This document shows, one piece after another, positions 1-12,720 of a stretch of DNA of 64,000 bases. A program made the position numbers and the translations under genes. Every line of letters begins with the position of its first letter. Within the stretch, counting starts at the first letter, position 1. Location: NCBI GenBank assembly GCA_958496175.1, contig OY292274.1:71372630-71436629 (forward strand), given 5' to 3'. Origin of the DNA: Sisyra terminalis. Lineage: Eukaryota; Arthropoda; Insecta; Neuroptera; Sisyridae. The notes under the pieces were generated by a model that worked only from the letters and a program-made list of their open reading frames with translations, made no database searches and was not told the origin of the DNA.

Positions 1-869
1 TTTTCGCTAAGCTTGAATGAATTTCTTAATTATGAATTTACCTTGTGTTAATTTAAATGTTCGCACGCAAAATAAATGCATTCATTGATAAATTGTAAAA
101 TTATGATAACAAAAAATCGATTTTTCCTTTGTCCACACGGAAATACTAAAGCAATTATTGGAGCATTAAATTTCTAGGAATCGTCTTTTGTACGACCTAT
201 TTAGTAGTAAGCCTAGCCACACAATTGTAATTATTACACGCATTGAAATCTCCCATATGGTTTGCAAATGATGGATTCTAATAATGATGTTTGCTCAATC
301 GCAATACCATTTCAATGTGAAATGATTGAAACTCGGAGCTTTGTATTGTGATTCTGTGTGGTGTGACAAAATTGATGCATTGAAATTGAAGATTCTTCAC
401 CTTCAACCACCATTACGTACGTCAATATATGCACATCCGCCCAACATCCACTGTAATCGAAATTGAAAATTTCAAAATTTGATTGATTTTCACTGACGTT
501 GGTACATAAGAGATATAAAAATCACAAGTTTTAAAAAAAATATGATACATTGCTGTTAATGTATGTGTTTAAAACCACTTGTAGCTTCTGTAAATGATTA
601 CCTTGTGTTTGGCCGTTCCGTCGTTTTACCTATAAAAGTTGTGCTCATAAATTATGGTTGAAATAAACACGTTCCACCCGAGCTTTCCCGATATACCCCA
701 CGTTTAGCCATCGATAAAATATTACAAAACTCCCCCGGTTGTAGTTTTTGACGGCAAAATTTTCAAGCCAATCTTGCCCTATTTTAACAAACTGCATACG
801 CTTTTACGATATGCTTAATGTTGCAAAACATATTTTTAAGTTTAAAGCTTTCAAATCAATAAACCTCAT
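1..869. other. AT-rich DNA without a recognised gene
   Basis: Only short open frames. A brief slightly GC-richer patch at 600-720 reads MAKRGVYRESSGGT on the minus strand but closes within 20 codons. Confidence 0.6.
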
Positions 870-1935
870 ACAAGTACGGTGAAATAAAAACGTTTTATTT
901 TTGTTTTTATACAAATAATACAAAACTCATTTTTAGTTGCAGAATGAAAAATTATCGTTTATATGATTAGAGAATTTAATCATTTTAATAAAATATCAGT
1001 TAAAGAACATCAAATTCTGCACTATTACATTTTAAAACAATAATAATTTATATTTTGAATCGAAATAAACCAATCATCCTCGAATGAGTCAAATGTCAAT
1101 GTAAATAAATACCATTGCTTTTTAATGTATGCAACCCACGTTACATCAATGTACAACGGGACTGTTACAATAAAGTTATTCTCATTTCACTTTTTTGTAC
1201 TTTGAACAATAGTTTTGTCTCACTTTAAGTCGATTTCTTATCTGGCTACTTAGATCAACGTTTTTCAAACTACCGTACAATAAGTAGAAAAAAAAATTGA
1301 GACCTTATATAACTATTTCAAGTCAATATGTTATGCAGTTTACCATTTAAATTTACAAGTAAATAATAAGTATGAAAAAAATTATAGGAAACACTTAAAC
1401 TATCTGTTTCATAATACGTAAACTTTTTTGATAAAACCATTTCCCATAAGATTTACATGGTAAATCTAGCAAGTTTAAATTTTCAGATTTAAATTGGCCT
1501 TTGTCATATATAATAGTGGTGTAATAACCAAAGAGATTGTATAACTAGAGTGAATGTTGCCTATAAACCAATGTTAAATTCAAACTGTAGTTTCCCCTCA
1601 ATTTACCTCAAGTGCTCGAACCCCTTCCACATTGCACAAAATATATATTCTCTCCTCTCGTCGACATAAAAGTAGGGTTCGAATTTTGGGCGGTTGACAT
1701 GCAGTTAAAACATGTAGACATCTATGACAGGTCAAATTTAATAGGTTAGGTCAATATATTATAATCAATTTCGATTAACTTTAAGAAAACTAACTTATCA
1801 AAATGAAATATGAAACAAGTATAATATTCATTTTCTTGATTGTAATTATATTATTTAAGGAGTGAAGGAAAATGTGACAGTGGCAACAGTTCTAACGACG
1901 ACCACGAGAGAGCGCTGAGCTTAATTGATTAAATT
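870..1935 (+). repeat. Dispersed repeat family D, copy 1
   Basis: Nearly the same sequence recurs in direct orientation at 57939-59362. Shared landmarks are TACAACGGGACTGTTACAAT, GTCTCACTTTAAGTCGATTT, TGCTCGAACCCCTTCCACAT and the end GTGACAGTGGCAACAGTTCT. No coding potential and no clear terminal inverted repeats were seen. Confidence 0.85.
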
Positions 1936-2875
1936 GATTAAAACTTAATGTTAAATACAAATATTTTCTCTTTTTTTAAGTAACAATATAATTTATTGAT
2001 CAAAACAAGTTTTCAATGTAGCCGAAATTAAAACAAATCATAAAAGATTTTTTTTTATATTTCTCCAAATAATCCCAAAAATTGTTATCATTTGTCTTCC
2101 CTAATCCATAAATCATTTTCCCATGTTATGTGGCGCCTTCAGGGGCGGGAGGGGAAAATCGAGTCCTGGCCGTGCCTGTACAGCTCCATCTGTTATTATT
2201 AAAATAGTTACTTTAGAAAAAATATTATTATACAGAAAAATTATTTACATTTTGTTAGAGGGCCCAACACTAGGAAAATTGCCACCAAAATAAAGAACTT
2301 GTAGCAATGCAAGATCATGTTTTTTCAATAGTTAAAATAAATAAATAACCTAATATAAAAAATAAAAAAATGATTTTATTTATACTTTTCCTTGACTTGA
2401 AAACATAAAATATAATAATATTTTAAAACATTTGATAATTATTAATAAAGTGTATAATTTTTAATCAATTTAGAAATAAATTTATAAATTGAGTGTAAGA
2501 TATCCTATTAAAAACTTTAAATATTATAATATCATAAAAACTAGAAAAAAATAAAACATTGAATTACATTTTAAATGGTATGCACTCATTTTTCTTTATT
2601 TAAATAAATAATATTTAAATTTGATTATTTCATTAAGTCAATATAGATTTTTTTTTAAATTTATCTTTAAATTGACTTTTGCGTAACAAGTTTAAATCGA
2701 TTATTTTAAATTTAAATTGAATGTTCATTATAATGGTAATAACAAATATTTCGGAAAATATATTTAATTGAAAATTAAAGGAAAAAAATAATAAATAAGT
2801 AGATTTATTACTGTTACCAACAAATATAATAGAAGTTCAGAAAGTCAATGCAAAATATATATATATCTCTTTTAA
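1936..2875. other. AT-rich DNA without a gene
   Basis: Very AT-rich. A GC-rich scrap at 2130-2190 (GGCGCCTTCAGGGGCGGGAG) resembles a degraded repeat piece. Confidence 0.6.
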
Positions 2876-3195
2876 ACACTAGTTTTGTCTCACTTTAAGT
2901 CGATTTCTTATCTGGCTACTTAGATCAACGTTTTTCAAACTACCGTATAGTAAGTAGAAAAAAATAAGCAGAAAGACCTCATAACTATTGCAAGCCAATA
3001 TATTATACAGTTTACCATTTCAATTTTCAAGTAAATAATAATCAAAACAATAATAATTTATATTTTGAATCGAAATAAACCAATCATCCTAGAATGAATC
3101 AAGTGTCAAGATAAATAAATACCACTGCTTTTTAATGTATGCAACCCCCATTACACCAATGTACAACGGGACTGTTACAATAAAGTTATACTCAC
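2876..3195 (+). repeat. Family D fragment (one ~340-bp unit)
   Basis: This begins at the GTCTCACTTTAAGTCGATTT landmark and ends at TACAACGGGACTGTTACAAT plus AAAGTTAT, where it meets a foldback element. It is a permuted unit of the larger D copies, which suggests the family is built on a repeating unit of about 340 bp. Confidence 0.75.
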
Positions 3196-3197
3196 AC

Positions 3198-3552
3198 CAG
3201 AAGTTCAAACAAAAATATTCGTGACGTATTGCCCAGATACGTATTTCGATTGCCAAGCAACCTTCCTCAGTAGTTTGGATCACTCCGTAACTGCTTTGTG
3301 ATGATTCACAAAGTGAAAATCACAAAGCAGTTACGGAGTGATCCACTGCGGAAGATTGCTTGGCAATCGAAATACGTATCTGGGCAATACGTCACGCATA
3401 TTTTTGTTTGAACTTCTATTCAAATTTATGTTTATGGTATGATTTTTATATACTATTAGTATAATAAATTATACTAATAAATTGGATCGCAATATACCCT
3501 ATATATGGTATATACAGTATAATTGTTCAAAGTCAGCGAAAAAAAATTATTT
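3198..3552 (+). mobile_element. Foldback element B, copy 1 (left arm truncated)
   Basis: Long inverted arms (CCAGATACGTATTTCGATTG versus its complement) meet around 3300. The right outer arm and the unique tail GTTCAAAGTCAGCG are present, but the left outer arm is missing at the junction with family D. Confidence 0.8.
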
Positions 3553-6500
3553 CAATTATAACAGTGTATTAAATGTGTATTTTTAAAGTTGACAAAATAT
3601 ATATTTCGACAGAATACAAATCAATAATAAGTGTATGTTAATAAACTAAAAGTGTTTCATTTCTAATTCAAATATATCCATTTTTTAGTAGGCATAGTTG
3701 TTAATAATTTAAATGTAGGTAAATGTAATGAATATATAAATAATCATGTGGTCATTGGCTATTTATCGTAGGCCATTTAATGATTTTGGGGCAAAATATT
3801 TTTGTAAAATTTATGATTGATTTATTAAAGTATACCGACAAAATTGGCAATTGGTGTATGTGAAGCTCAAATTGCTTTTATTTGCCATACATGAATAATA
3901 TACGCTTTGATTGATTCAAGCAATGATATCAATGCAAATTGTAATTCTATGAATGCTAACGAAAAACATTGATACAAAGTTCCATTTATAATTATTTTAG
4001 TTTATAACAGCAAATCGACACTATTCGTATGTATAGCTTTTTTAATATTTTTTTTTTAAATTCTCCAATTGACATCGTATAGAAGAGAGTTAATTTTGAG
4101 ACAAGAAATTATATATTTTATTTTTGGTTAGATGAAATTTTCCTGTATTAAAATTGTTAACGATGATTTATTATCAAAAAATATTTTCTTCTTCGTTCGT
4201 CAGAGAAAATCCCCGGAGGAATTTTCGTTACAATTTCAAGACAAATCGTCAGTTAATTTATTTGATCTTCTCGTGTATTTTTCCCCATTGTCGTTAGTCT
4301 AAGCAAAAAAAAAAAAAAAAAATTGCTAACATTTTCACGTATGTGGTTTGTATTGATCGTTTTATATAAGAACATTGTCGTACTATTTGAATATTTTTTA
4401 TGGAGAAAGCTATTTGAGTTTTGTAAAGTGCCTATATATAAATGGAAAACATTTTCGAATAATTTATACCGATACAATTTTCCGGTCTCAAGAGTCTGCT
4501 TGACCGAATATATAAGTAAATAATAGACGGATCTAATGTTTTTGTTGTTATCCTATTTTCGCAAGTTCCCCAAGGTACGTCCCTGTTTATGATAGTTATG
4601 TGTTAAATTTAATAGGTATAAATGTACCTGTAGCTGTAAATGTCATCGGGAAACATGAGTTTTAAGTTATATGCTAATATAAATGGACTAAAAGTTGCAG
4701 AACATTGACTGTATGAGAATTTTGTAAACAGCCTCTATGGAGTTATCAGCCTTGACAATTCAAAAGTGTTTCGAGAGACTTACGTTATAATTTTATCTCC
4801 GGTCCATCCACTCTGCTAAACACAGAGATCATTCATAAATGACATTATAAATTATATACTTGATTCACATAAGTAAAAATGTCCTTAATTCTTCAATTTT
4901 CTTGGAAATATAATGCAGAATATTGTTAAAGACAAACAAATTTGTAATCCTACTCCAGCTTTACTTGAATGTATCGTGCGTTGCATAAGTTACAAGGGGT
5001 AATAAAAATTATTGAGCTATCATATCTTGATTGATGTGGAATGGGATGTGTATTTTAATAGCCAAAGAAATTAAGCATATTTCACAAGGTATCAGCATTT
5101 TTTTTTTATTTTTCATCTAAAAGCTGGATCTGAATTCACTCTACAAGTTATATAATAAGTACAATTTTAAATATTACTTGTGTATAAAAAAATTAAGGTA
5201 TAATAATTTAGGTTTTGTATTTTTAATGATTTTTTTAGATTTTCCTTTTTCTGTATCACCCTTTAAAAATTGAAAAACAGCGGCGGCAACTGGACAAACT
5301 TGGCTGGTCTTAAATTTTCTTCACATAATGATTTGGGCGAAAAAAAATAAGATACTTAGTATCTTCCAGTCGATTAATTTCTCTCTACCCCGCTTAACAT
5401 CAGTTTCGCAGGGATGAAATTTCTTGAGTTTTATGTTTTCCTCTTTAAAATGAACATAAATATAATTAATTTTAATTACCAGGAAAACTTTGGGATTAAT
5501 TCTCTGCTTTCCTCCTCCAAACTTGTAATTGTCAACTCAATCATTTTCTATCGGTACCAAAATAAAGAAATTTTAGTCCACAGAAAAAAAATTCAAGAAT
5601 TTGGTTTTGATTTAATTAATTATATATAATATTACTTAAATATATTTCAGTCTTATTTGCATTTTTCAATTGCGTTGTTTGTATTCGGTTGCAATGTGTA
5701 TAGAAACATTTTCCATTTGCTTAATCAAGTCAACGATATTAAAGTGCAAGGAATTGTTGAGCATATAATACAATGTTTATGTATGAAAAAGAGAAAACTG
5801 CATTTCCTCGGACCGTATAATACCTAATCTTACATCTTTTTAACTCGCACACATTTGCAATTTTTCCGTTTCCCAAGCACGTAGCAATGTTTAACTTGCA
5901 GTTTTCTACGCTCTGTTGAAAATATTTCTCAGTAATTTAAAAATCTAAACTCTGAAAACTATTCACTTTACAAATAAAATGTCCCATTTCAAACTATTTC
6001 AAATATTAAATGGTTTTCGAACAAAAAAAAAAAATGAATTGCCTCATAAATCATTCAAACACCGAACAATAATATCAAAAGCCATTTACTAACAAATAAA
6101 TTTAACACATATTTAGGTATACAAACGACATATGTGTACTTATAACTTTATGCATTTATTAATAAAAAAAAACAAAGTTTTTAATTATTTTCAAATGCAC
6201 AATTGAAATTTCCCGAGTTGAAAGGTACTGTCACATTATTAAGCACTTATTCTATTGTTCAGTGTTGATTTTTTGCTTTTAATATAAAAATCAAACAACA
6301 ATTTTTCTCATATATTTTTCAATATATGGTACGAAAGATCCTCGGTTACTACTTAAATTATATTGCAATATGACAAGAAAATAACATTTTCCGTAAGGTT
6401 TTCTAAAGTTTTTTTTTTTTTAGTAGACAAGTTAGGTAATGATTCTTTTATATCACAAATAAGTAGTTTAGTATAAACATATATGAAACAAGACTGACAT

Positions 6501-9500
6501 TTTAAGTCCTTTATAATAGCCAGTTCGTATTATATTATAGTGTTCTTATGAGGAAAATATTACTATAGAAATATTCTACTTTATCATACAACATATGTTC
6601 AATATCATATTACAATATAAAAGTTTATTTATTTCAATACTTACTTTATTTTAACCAATCGTTCAAAACTTAAACGAATAAAACATAGTAAGATATAACA
6701 ATTATTATTTCCATTATCAGTTTTCTTAAATTTAATTTAATTAATCACGTTTTTTAAAGCAATATTGAAAATTCAAAACACTGGTTTCCTCCATTTCTAT
6801 TGTTGTTAATCCGCCATCATTATCACAGCTTACTATTACCTAAATTAGTTACATAATACTGATTGGCTTATTTAATTTTCGTGCAAGCGATTGGTTATAA
6901 TTTTCAATTTTTTTTTATAGCCAACTCTATTACGAAAGATGTACAATTCCCTGAGTTTGAATTGAAAAAGCTGCTTTATTGTAATATCTCATAAAAACTA
7001 AGACTGCTAATTTTGTTTCCAATTATTTCCTATCCTGATTTGGCTTAGAGTTTTTTCAATATCCTATCTTTATTTTTTTTAAACGATTGTTTCCATGGCA
7101 ATCATTAATAGTGATTGGAAGTGGGAGTGTCATTAAATAACCAAACTATCATAGTGAGCTTTGCTTGTGGGCTGTGTTCCTATGTAGTTCATTCTCATAG
7201 CTTACTATTTCATTAATTTGGTATCTAGATGTCACTCCCTTTTAGAACATTTCATAGTTAACTCGATTAAATAATTTGGCTAAGAAATTTTTTGGAAGCA
7301 GTTGGAAAAGTAAAGTGAATTTTCAGCACCTTGACTTGATTTACAAATCAAACTTAGCATTTTATTGTATATATCTGTTTCAGATTTATGTTAGTGAAAT
7401 TAATAGAAACTATCTAATTAAATGTAAAACAATTTCTCTCCACTTCGCCATTGTATTTGTTTGATTGATCTTAATGAACTGCGCCATTTTATATTTACAA
7501 GAAGAAAAAACAACAGTTATTTATACAAATTCCACAAATGTTTTGTAATTACTCTTTGTTGTTTTCTTTTCAATAATGAAATTAAATATTCGAAATCAAT
7601 AATTTATGAAATAGAAAAATTCACACCACACACTTTTTTTGTTCTACCAAAGTTGAAATTGACTTTGAATGATAAAAATGATGAAAAGAAATTGCAATCG
7701 CATAATTTTGTTCACAGTAAAAGAAATGATTTGCACAGAAAAAGTGCAGTGAGTGGGGTTGTTAAGAAAAGAAACGTAAAGTGAGCTTTTTAAAAAACTT
7801 TTAAATAGAGTCGTTAATGATTTTCCAACAGTTTTCAACAACTTAATAAACGTGTTACACTTAAAACTTGTACAAAATTGAAACAATCATGAAATAGTTA
7901 TTTTCGTATTTCACTTAATTTTTTGCAGAGATTTTAATTATTTAAACTTTTCTCTAAAATGATATTTCCAATCAGATTGGAGATTTCAGGAAACTTTTCA
8001 ATTTCATATAATTTATATTCTTATGGGAGAAATGAAACATTAGAGCGTCACCCACCGTTGATGGTTGGTACACCTAAACTTAATAGAAATTAGTAAAAGC
8101 TTTTCCTTTTCCAATAACGATCTATCTTCCACGATTTTCCAACATACTACTAATATGATTGATAAATAAGTTATCACTGCGATAAGTATATTAATAGATT
8201 AATTCTTGGGAGAGTAGAACTTGGTCTAAGTATAATATTTTGTGAACATTACATTTTAGTAAAATAATTTATGAAAGCTAAAAGCACGTGTCACACGTGA
8301 CATTCGAGATGCATTGAATTATTCATAAATATATGGTACCTATATGGTGAACGGGTGCTTTAAAGCTCGGGCTCTGTCAGATCAATGCTACAAAGTTGGA
8401 AACATTTTCAGGCAGCTTTACTTTATAGTTGACATCCAAAGAATATATATATATATATATATCTGCATGTATATGTATACCTATTGGAAATGTCTTGAAT
8501 TCATATTGTGAATAAATATATTGAAAATTTTAACTTCTTACATAAAACATTGAATTTATAAATTCCTTTTACATAACATACCTTATTTTTTTTTCCGAAG
8601 GAAAAAATTGAAAAATTTTCAATTGATTGTAACTTTTAAAAGTTAATACAGAGATCAAGTCAGTCTTTTTGCCGTAAATATCAAAATTTTGACCGTATTT
8701 TTACAACAAACTTGTTTAATTTTTTTTAAACCTATTTTCACAGTATTAATATTAATAGAAAATATTTGTTGTTAAAATGATCCAAACGGGAAAATATGGT
8801 TGAATCCAATTGTGAAAGTATTTCTTTTAAATTACATTATAACTATTGTAGTGAAGTATCGTGATTTATTTTCATGTTAATAATAAAATAATGATAATAA
8901 TAGAATGCTAATAGCATGAATGCTGTTCTGCAACATTCCATTCAATTAATTTTATCTTCTAAATTCCGTCCGTACGAATTCTAATGGTCAAGTTCCAATA
9001 GAAACTGTTGAATTATTTATATTTATTTATAGAAAATAAAAAGTACTATTCAGGTGTAGAAGACACTAGAAAATTGTTGCAGCCAAAGATATTTTAAAAG
9101 AATTTTACTCTCCCACAATCTTTTATCATTTACCATCTACAAGAAAGATACTAAGACTCAATAAAATTCTTGCCCTCGAGCTATGTAAATGATTCAATAA
9201 TCACTTCTCGTTTTTTTTTTTTTGAAAGCGAAATGAACATTGTAAACACATTAGATATAAAAATAGAAAATATTTTACTGTTACCCTTAAAAGCCTTGCA
9301 AGTTTTTATTATAATTAAAAAAATTGAGTTAATGCACTGCAAACAAATATTGCCGAAAATAATTTACAACTATTGATCTTTATCAATGATATCGAAATTA
9401 ACTTCTGGTGATAAGATAAGTGAATTAAATATTTGTCGTTCAAAGCTCTCACTTTGTATTGTTAATACCTTAAGTTATACATATAAGTTTGCACGGTTGC

Positions 9501-11039
9501 CTATACTACAAAAACCTAAGTTTCCCATGCTACACCCAGGATGTAAATTACACAATATTGTAAATTTGTCGTGAAGTATCTATTTTTGCGAAAGGAAAAT
9601 AGCAATTAATTTTTTTATTAGACCTCTTAATTTATAAATCATGACATTTATATGGCTGCTTTTTCTTCACGGCAACTTTATTTTCAGTTTTCGTGATGAT
9701 GACGATGTTGTGTGCTTGTGCAACGACTTAGAAGCTCTTGAGCTTTTTCAAGCACCAAGCTCCCAACCAACCTGCTCTTGGTTATTTTCTTCTATTCACT
9801 ATTGAAGAGTTTTGACGATGAGGTATTTTCAGTTAAAGCGGATCTACAATATATATATATAGTGCACACTGCACAACGACGAAAACTTTTCTACAAAACT
9901 TTCCTTCCAATAAAAACTGACAAAAAACTATTTTCATTTTCCTTGAAAGCAATACAACTAAGTAGATAAATCTCCACTTAGGTATTAAGTAGTTTCTCTG
10001 AATTTCTTATATATACATATATATCTATAGAAAACTTTTCTCAGGAACAATTTCAATCATTGTGTTTGCATATACCTATGTAATTAAATCGTAGGCAAAA
10101 AGTTTTAAATTTATTCACGAAAAAATACCCAGTGGCTTTCTAAAAATTTCAAAAAATTTCCACAATCCCGTAAAACTTTTATTCTAAGAATAATACACGT
10201 TTGTTATTTCAAGTTTCATAAAAAAATATTTAGATTTTCTTGTCCACATTAACTTTGAGACAAAAAGTCTATCCAACGACCGGTCAGTGGTTGAAAGCTT
10301 AAGATAGAAAAACAATTGAAAGTCAACTATAAAGCTCGCTAACTGTAGCTATAATTTCCGGGTCCGGTCACATCCGACTTTTAAGTGCTTATTGTTTTTT
10401 TTTTTTTTTTTTAATTTTTCGTACAATTATTTCATGAAATTTCTAAGAAAAACTGTGTTATTTATATATTAACATTTTCAAAGTTTTTCTCCATATCAAA
10501 CCAATAAAGAAGGTTTATTAGCTTAGCGGAAGAAATCTAATAATAAATAATGTGAATGGCTTGAAGGTCAATAGATTTCATTATTATTATTATTAATGAT
10601 TGATTGCCGGATTAAATATCGTTGGACTTGTTTTGCGTTTCGAAAATATTTTTCTTTGACTTTTCAACACGAAAGTGTTATAATTGTCTATTTCCATTTG
10701 CGTTTAGTTTACCATGCCATACAAAACAAACATTTAGAGTTTCTATAGGAAAAAAACAATTCAAATGCACAGCCATGGAGTAGAATAATATCCCAGCGGT
10801 TCTAAACCTTTTGAAAAAAGAAGAACAGTTGGAATAAACTTGACCAAAAGTTATATTTATAAGACAGAGAAAAAGAAAGGCACTTACTTTTACTTTTTCT
10901 ACTCTATTCCCCTTAAGTTCTTATTCGTTTCAAAATTCTGGTTTTCATGAAATTTTTTGAATTGATCAATCCAATTTGCCACTCTGTTTTCTAAAGCTCT
11001 CATAGTATAGAATTTTTTGCCCTTTTTTACTGTTATTGA
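3553..11039. other. Long AT-rich region, no supported gene
   Basis: About 7.5 kb with only short open frames of AT-biased composition. Downstream exons of gene 1 may lie here on the minus strand, but none could be supported. Simple features are homopolymer runs at 4303-4321 and 6410-6421. Confidence 0.55.
8442..8462. repeat. TA microsatellite
   Basis: Run of about ten TA units. Confidence 0.8.
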
Positions 11040-11052
11040 TTGAAGATGTTTT

Positions 11053-12120
11053 GTGTATACAATATATTGAATATATTGCGGTCCAATTTATGTAGTATAA
11101 TCTTCTATTATTATAAAGAGGAAAGATTTGATTGTTTGTTTGTTTTGAATAGGCTCCGAAACTACTGGACCGATTTGAAAAATTCTTTCACTGTTGAGAA
11201 GCTACACTGTTTCCGGTGAACATAGGCTATATTAATTTTTCAAAAAAGTTAGGGATCCATACTAAAACTCCAATAATGTCTGAAAAAATTACCAAAAAAC
11301 ATTCTTTTATCGCGTGCGCTGCGAAAACTATTGGTTATAGAACAAAATAAATGTAGCACGATTTTGCAGAACATATCATTATCTACAAAAAATAGAGCGA
11401 CAGCATATGTCTAACTATTATAGTAATGTTACAATAAGTGTTTTTTCATTTTAAAAAATATATATAAATGCCACCGCTATAAAAGCTCTTTTATTTATAC
11501 TTTGGGATTAATCCTTATCAAAATAAATGACTTCATATTTAAGTTTGCTTCAATACCATTATATAACTTTTTTCGATAGTTAGAAGAAATAAGAAAAATT
11601 AAAATTTTCATATATCACTACAAATGGCAAATTTGAAAAGAAAGCATAATCTTTACCTACGTCACGCAGACGAAGTTGCGGGGATCAGCTAGTTTAATAT
11701 GATAATATATTAAAATCATACCATAAACATAAATTTGAACAGAAGTTCAAACAAAAAATTCGTGACGTATATTGCCCAGATACGTATTTCGATTGCCAAG
11801 CAACCTTCCTCAGTGGTCATCAAATAGTTTGGATCACTCCGTAACTGCTTTTTGATGATGATTATTATTATATATAATTAGTTACGGAGTGATTCAAACT
11901 ACTTGATGACCACTGAAGAAGATTGCTTGGCAATCGAAATACGTATCTGGGCAATACGGGTCGAATATTTTTGTTTGAACTTGTGTTCAAATTTATGTTT
12001 ATTGTATGATTTTTATATATTATTGTGTATATTGAACTATACTACATAAATTGGACCGCAATATATCATATATATTGTATACACAGTATAGCTGTTCAAA
12101 GTCAGCGAAAAAATCTTATT
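11053..12120 (+). mobile_element. Foldback element B, copy 2, interrupted by a Helitron
   Basis: Arms pair across a centre near 11870. The left outer arm (11053-11103) is separated from the rest by the Helitron-like insertion 11104-11693. Near-identical flanks TTGAAGATGTTTT (11040-11052) and TTGAAGATTTTTT (12121-12133) look like a 13-bp target duplication. Confidence 0.8.
11104..11693 (+). mobile_element. Helitron-like non-autonomous element, full length
   Basis: Begins TCTATTATTATAAAGAGG and GAATAGGCTCCGAAACTACT, as in Helitrons common in Lepidoptera and other arthropods. It ends with a small hairpin (CGCAGACGAAGTTGCG, one G-T pair and a bulge) followed by GGGATCAG and CTAGT. No Rep/helicase ORF. 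It sits inside foldback B copy 2. Confidence 0.8.
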
Positions 12121-12133
12121 TTGAAGATTTTTT

Positions 12134-12720
12134 ATCTTTGTTGTAAATGTAGAAAAGCAGTATTGATATCGAGGGATGAAAATTCATCCCTTAAACTATT
12201 TTGACACAAATACATTTGGAAAATTATAAATTGAATGTGAAAAAAAAAGGAATTACTTGTGTTTACTTTAATCAGTAAAATACAATTTCAAAATAGATGC
12301 CTACATCACTAAGGAAGTTGCACTCCAAAATTGCTGAGTTATTATTTATTTATATATTATTTAGCTATGATTGAATAAAATTGATTGATTTATAAATTTA
12401 GAGCAAACGATTGAACTGCATTCATTCATTCATTACTTAATTGTTGCAAGTGATGCAAATATCCACGTTTATTGGACTGTAACAAATGTAACTTCATCAA
12501 ACGATTAAGTTCCTCAATATTTGGCAATTTGAGTTAAATTGAATGATTGTCGCTCGAAGCTCAACCAATTATAATACCAACGCCGGAGGAAGACAAGTGG
12601 CGTTCGTTCAAAGCCAGTTTTGGTATTGATCATTACTATACTCTGAAGGTTATGGCTTAGATTTGATCACAACTTTATGCCGGTTGTAGGAAATATATGT
12701 TGAAAAGAAGTTTGACTAAC
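12134..12720 (-). other. Start of the intron after exon 4 of gene 1
   Basis: Follows donor GTTAGT at 12720. There is an ATTC/ATTG simple run near 12420-12435 and no further exon. Confidence 0.5.

Noticed and set aside
7461..7784. Plus-strand frame of 107 codons
   Set aside because: AT-biased composition, rich in Lys/Phe/Asn, no ATG-led conserved features, no neighbours. Looks like chance.
11104..11693. Alternative call of these copies as RTE-type LINE 3' ends
   Set aside because: The TC start, hairpin plus CTAGT end, A|T insertion in the clearest copy and lack of target duplications fit Helitrons better.
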